Below are positions 63,491 through 64,000 of a DNA stretch of 64,000 nt, piece by piece. The stretch is from contig NZ_JAUSLT010000194.1 of the NCBI RefSeq assembly GCF_030646015.1, forward strand, positions 17,017 to 81,016, written 5' to 3'. Made by a program: the position numbers and the translations under genes. The notes under the pieces are model-generated. The model searched no databases, was not told the DNA's origin, and saw nothing but the letters and a program-made list of their open reading frames with translations. How positions within the stretch are numbered: the stretch's first letter is position 1; every line of letters begins with the position of its first letter. The stretch comes from Bradyrhizobium sp. (GTDB taxonomy: Bacteria > Pseudomonadota > Alphaproteobacteria > Rhizobiales > Xanthobacteraceae).

Positions 63491-63727
63491 ATGCACTTGG
63501 ATATGCACCGGGCGAAACGTTGCGGAGCGCGAACGCGGAGCGGGAAGCCGTGCCAGTCGCCAGCGATGGCGAACGGTAGATGCCGAATGCACGGCGGTCC
63601 CTCGCCAGGAGCACCGAAGGGCAATCGGAACTCATTTAAGCACGGACGCTATACGACAGAGAGTATCGCTAGACGACGCGAGATTTCTACACTGATCCGC
63701 GCCGCTCGTGCTTTGGACGTCGGTTAG
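63491..63727 (+). CDS. HGG-motif small protein, copy 2
   Basis: A 78-residue protein with the same core as copy 1 (RTRSGKPCQSPAMANGRC, RMHGGPSPGAPKGNRNSFKHG). It starts HLDMHRAKRC at 63491 with GGAGAG upstream, and lacks the 23 or so extra N-terminal residues of copy 1. Substitutions against copy 1 are few (for example E to G, V to F and C to Y). It faces the stop of the second RTX gene, exactly as copy 1 faces the first. Function unknown. Confidence 0.78.
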   Translation: MHLDMHRAKRCGARTRSGKPCQSPAMANGRCRMHGGPSPGAPKGNRNSFKHGRYTTESIARRREISTLIRAARALDVG

Positions 63728-63736
63728 ACGTCAACA
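63503..63736 (+). repeat. Direct repeat of the HGG gene segment, copy 2
   Basis: The counterpart of 61173-61406, 2330 bp away. The two copies begin at the same codon and end just after the stop (acgtcaaca in both), after which the sequences diverge. Confidence 0.9.
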
Positions 63737-63822
63737 AAAGGCGGACCACAGCCAACACTTGAAGAGTGGATGGCTGGCAGAGGCAATGCCACTGGGGGGC
63801 TGCCGGGCTACGCTCCCGATGT

Positions 63823-64000
63823 TTACAAAACAAGAAAGTCCCATCGCGTCAGTGCAAGCCCGGCATCGAGTTCGGCAAATTTCACCGCAGCGACGGAACC
63901 CGTTCCATCTGCATCGTAGAACAGATCGCCGGTCGCCTTGTTGTAGATGATCCGGTCGGCGGCATCCTGGGCCGCTTCGCCGATTACGAACGCATTCACC
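63823..64000 (-). CDS. RTX-type secreted protein, C-terminal end (cut by the window edge)
   Basis: The last 58 codons, reading AFVIGEAAQDAADRIIY, NKATGDLFYDADGTGS and ending RWDFLVL before a TAA. They align with the final residues of the RTX protein at 61448 (AFIVGATAQDSNDRIIY, YDPDGTGAAAA, GDFLVV), so this is a second paralogue of that protein. The calcium repeats would lie beyond 64000. It faces the second HGG gene and confirms that the HGG-RTX pair is a repeated unit. Confidence 0.85.
   Translation of the reverse strand, partial: VNAFVIGEAAQDAADRIIYNKATGDLFYDADGTGSVAAVKFAELDAGLALTRWDFLVL

Overview
The window looks like a chromosome of a GC-rich alphaproteobacterium of the Bradyrhizobium/Rhodopseudomonas type. 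This is inferred from the strong GC3 bias, many acyl-CoA and ABC-uptake genes, TAT-type solute-binding proteins and families of intergenic palindromic repeats. No rRNA, complete tRNA, CRISPR array or insertion sequence was seen.

Region 1 (1-12964) is a catabolic uptake block. A truncated GntR regulator is divergent from a branched-chain-amino-acid-type ABC importer (binding protein, LivH, and one 839-residue chain joining LivM, LivG and LivF). A 3-hydroxyacyl-CoA/carnitine-type dehydrogenase and a BKACE beta-keto acid cleavage enzyme follow, then a complete peptide-type importer (A, B, C, D, F). The most economical reading is uptake of a beta-hydroxy acid (carnitine-like is one option), its oxidation, and CoA-dependent cleavage.

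Region 2 (12965-34602) is acyl-CoA metabolism. It holds a biotin-dependent acyl-CoA carboxylase (methylcrotonyl/geranyl type), two acyl-CoA synthetases, a second BKACE, an AraC regulator, a GST, an orphan binding protein, four acyl-CoA dehydrogenases, a Baeyer-Villiger monooxygenase, a secreted trypsin-like protease, a MaoC/hotdog protein and a HAD hydrolase. Palindromic repeats sit at nearly every gene border.

Region 3 (34612-40921) is a compact minus-strand operon: mtnP, mtnA, a class II aldolase fused to a short-chain dehydrogenase, and a SulP transporter with STAS and cyclic-nucleotide domains. I read it as a methylthioadenosine/5'-deoxyadenosine disposal pathway of the DHAP-shunt type, with aldolase and aldehyde reductase in one chain.

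Region 4 (41125-57943) is mixed: cytochrome c, RecQ, a coiled-coil protein, a UvrD-like helicase, an HSL esterase and a second Baeyer-Villiger monooxygenase. An AT-richer patch follows, with a PD-(D/E)XK-like protein, an MBL-fold nuclease-like protein and a metallophosphoesterase. A Bug-type binding protein, an MFS transporter, an MBL hydrolase and a DUF2786-like protein complete it.

Region 5 (about 58.1 kb to the end) is the left part of an integrated element. It has a tyrosine integrase preceded by three 8-bp direct repeats, two unknown or winged-helix-like proteins, and a tandemly duplicated module. Each module is a small HGG-motif zinc-ribbon-like gene facing an RTX calcium-binding secreted protein. 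The second RTX gene runs off the window.
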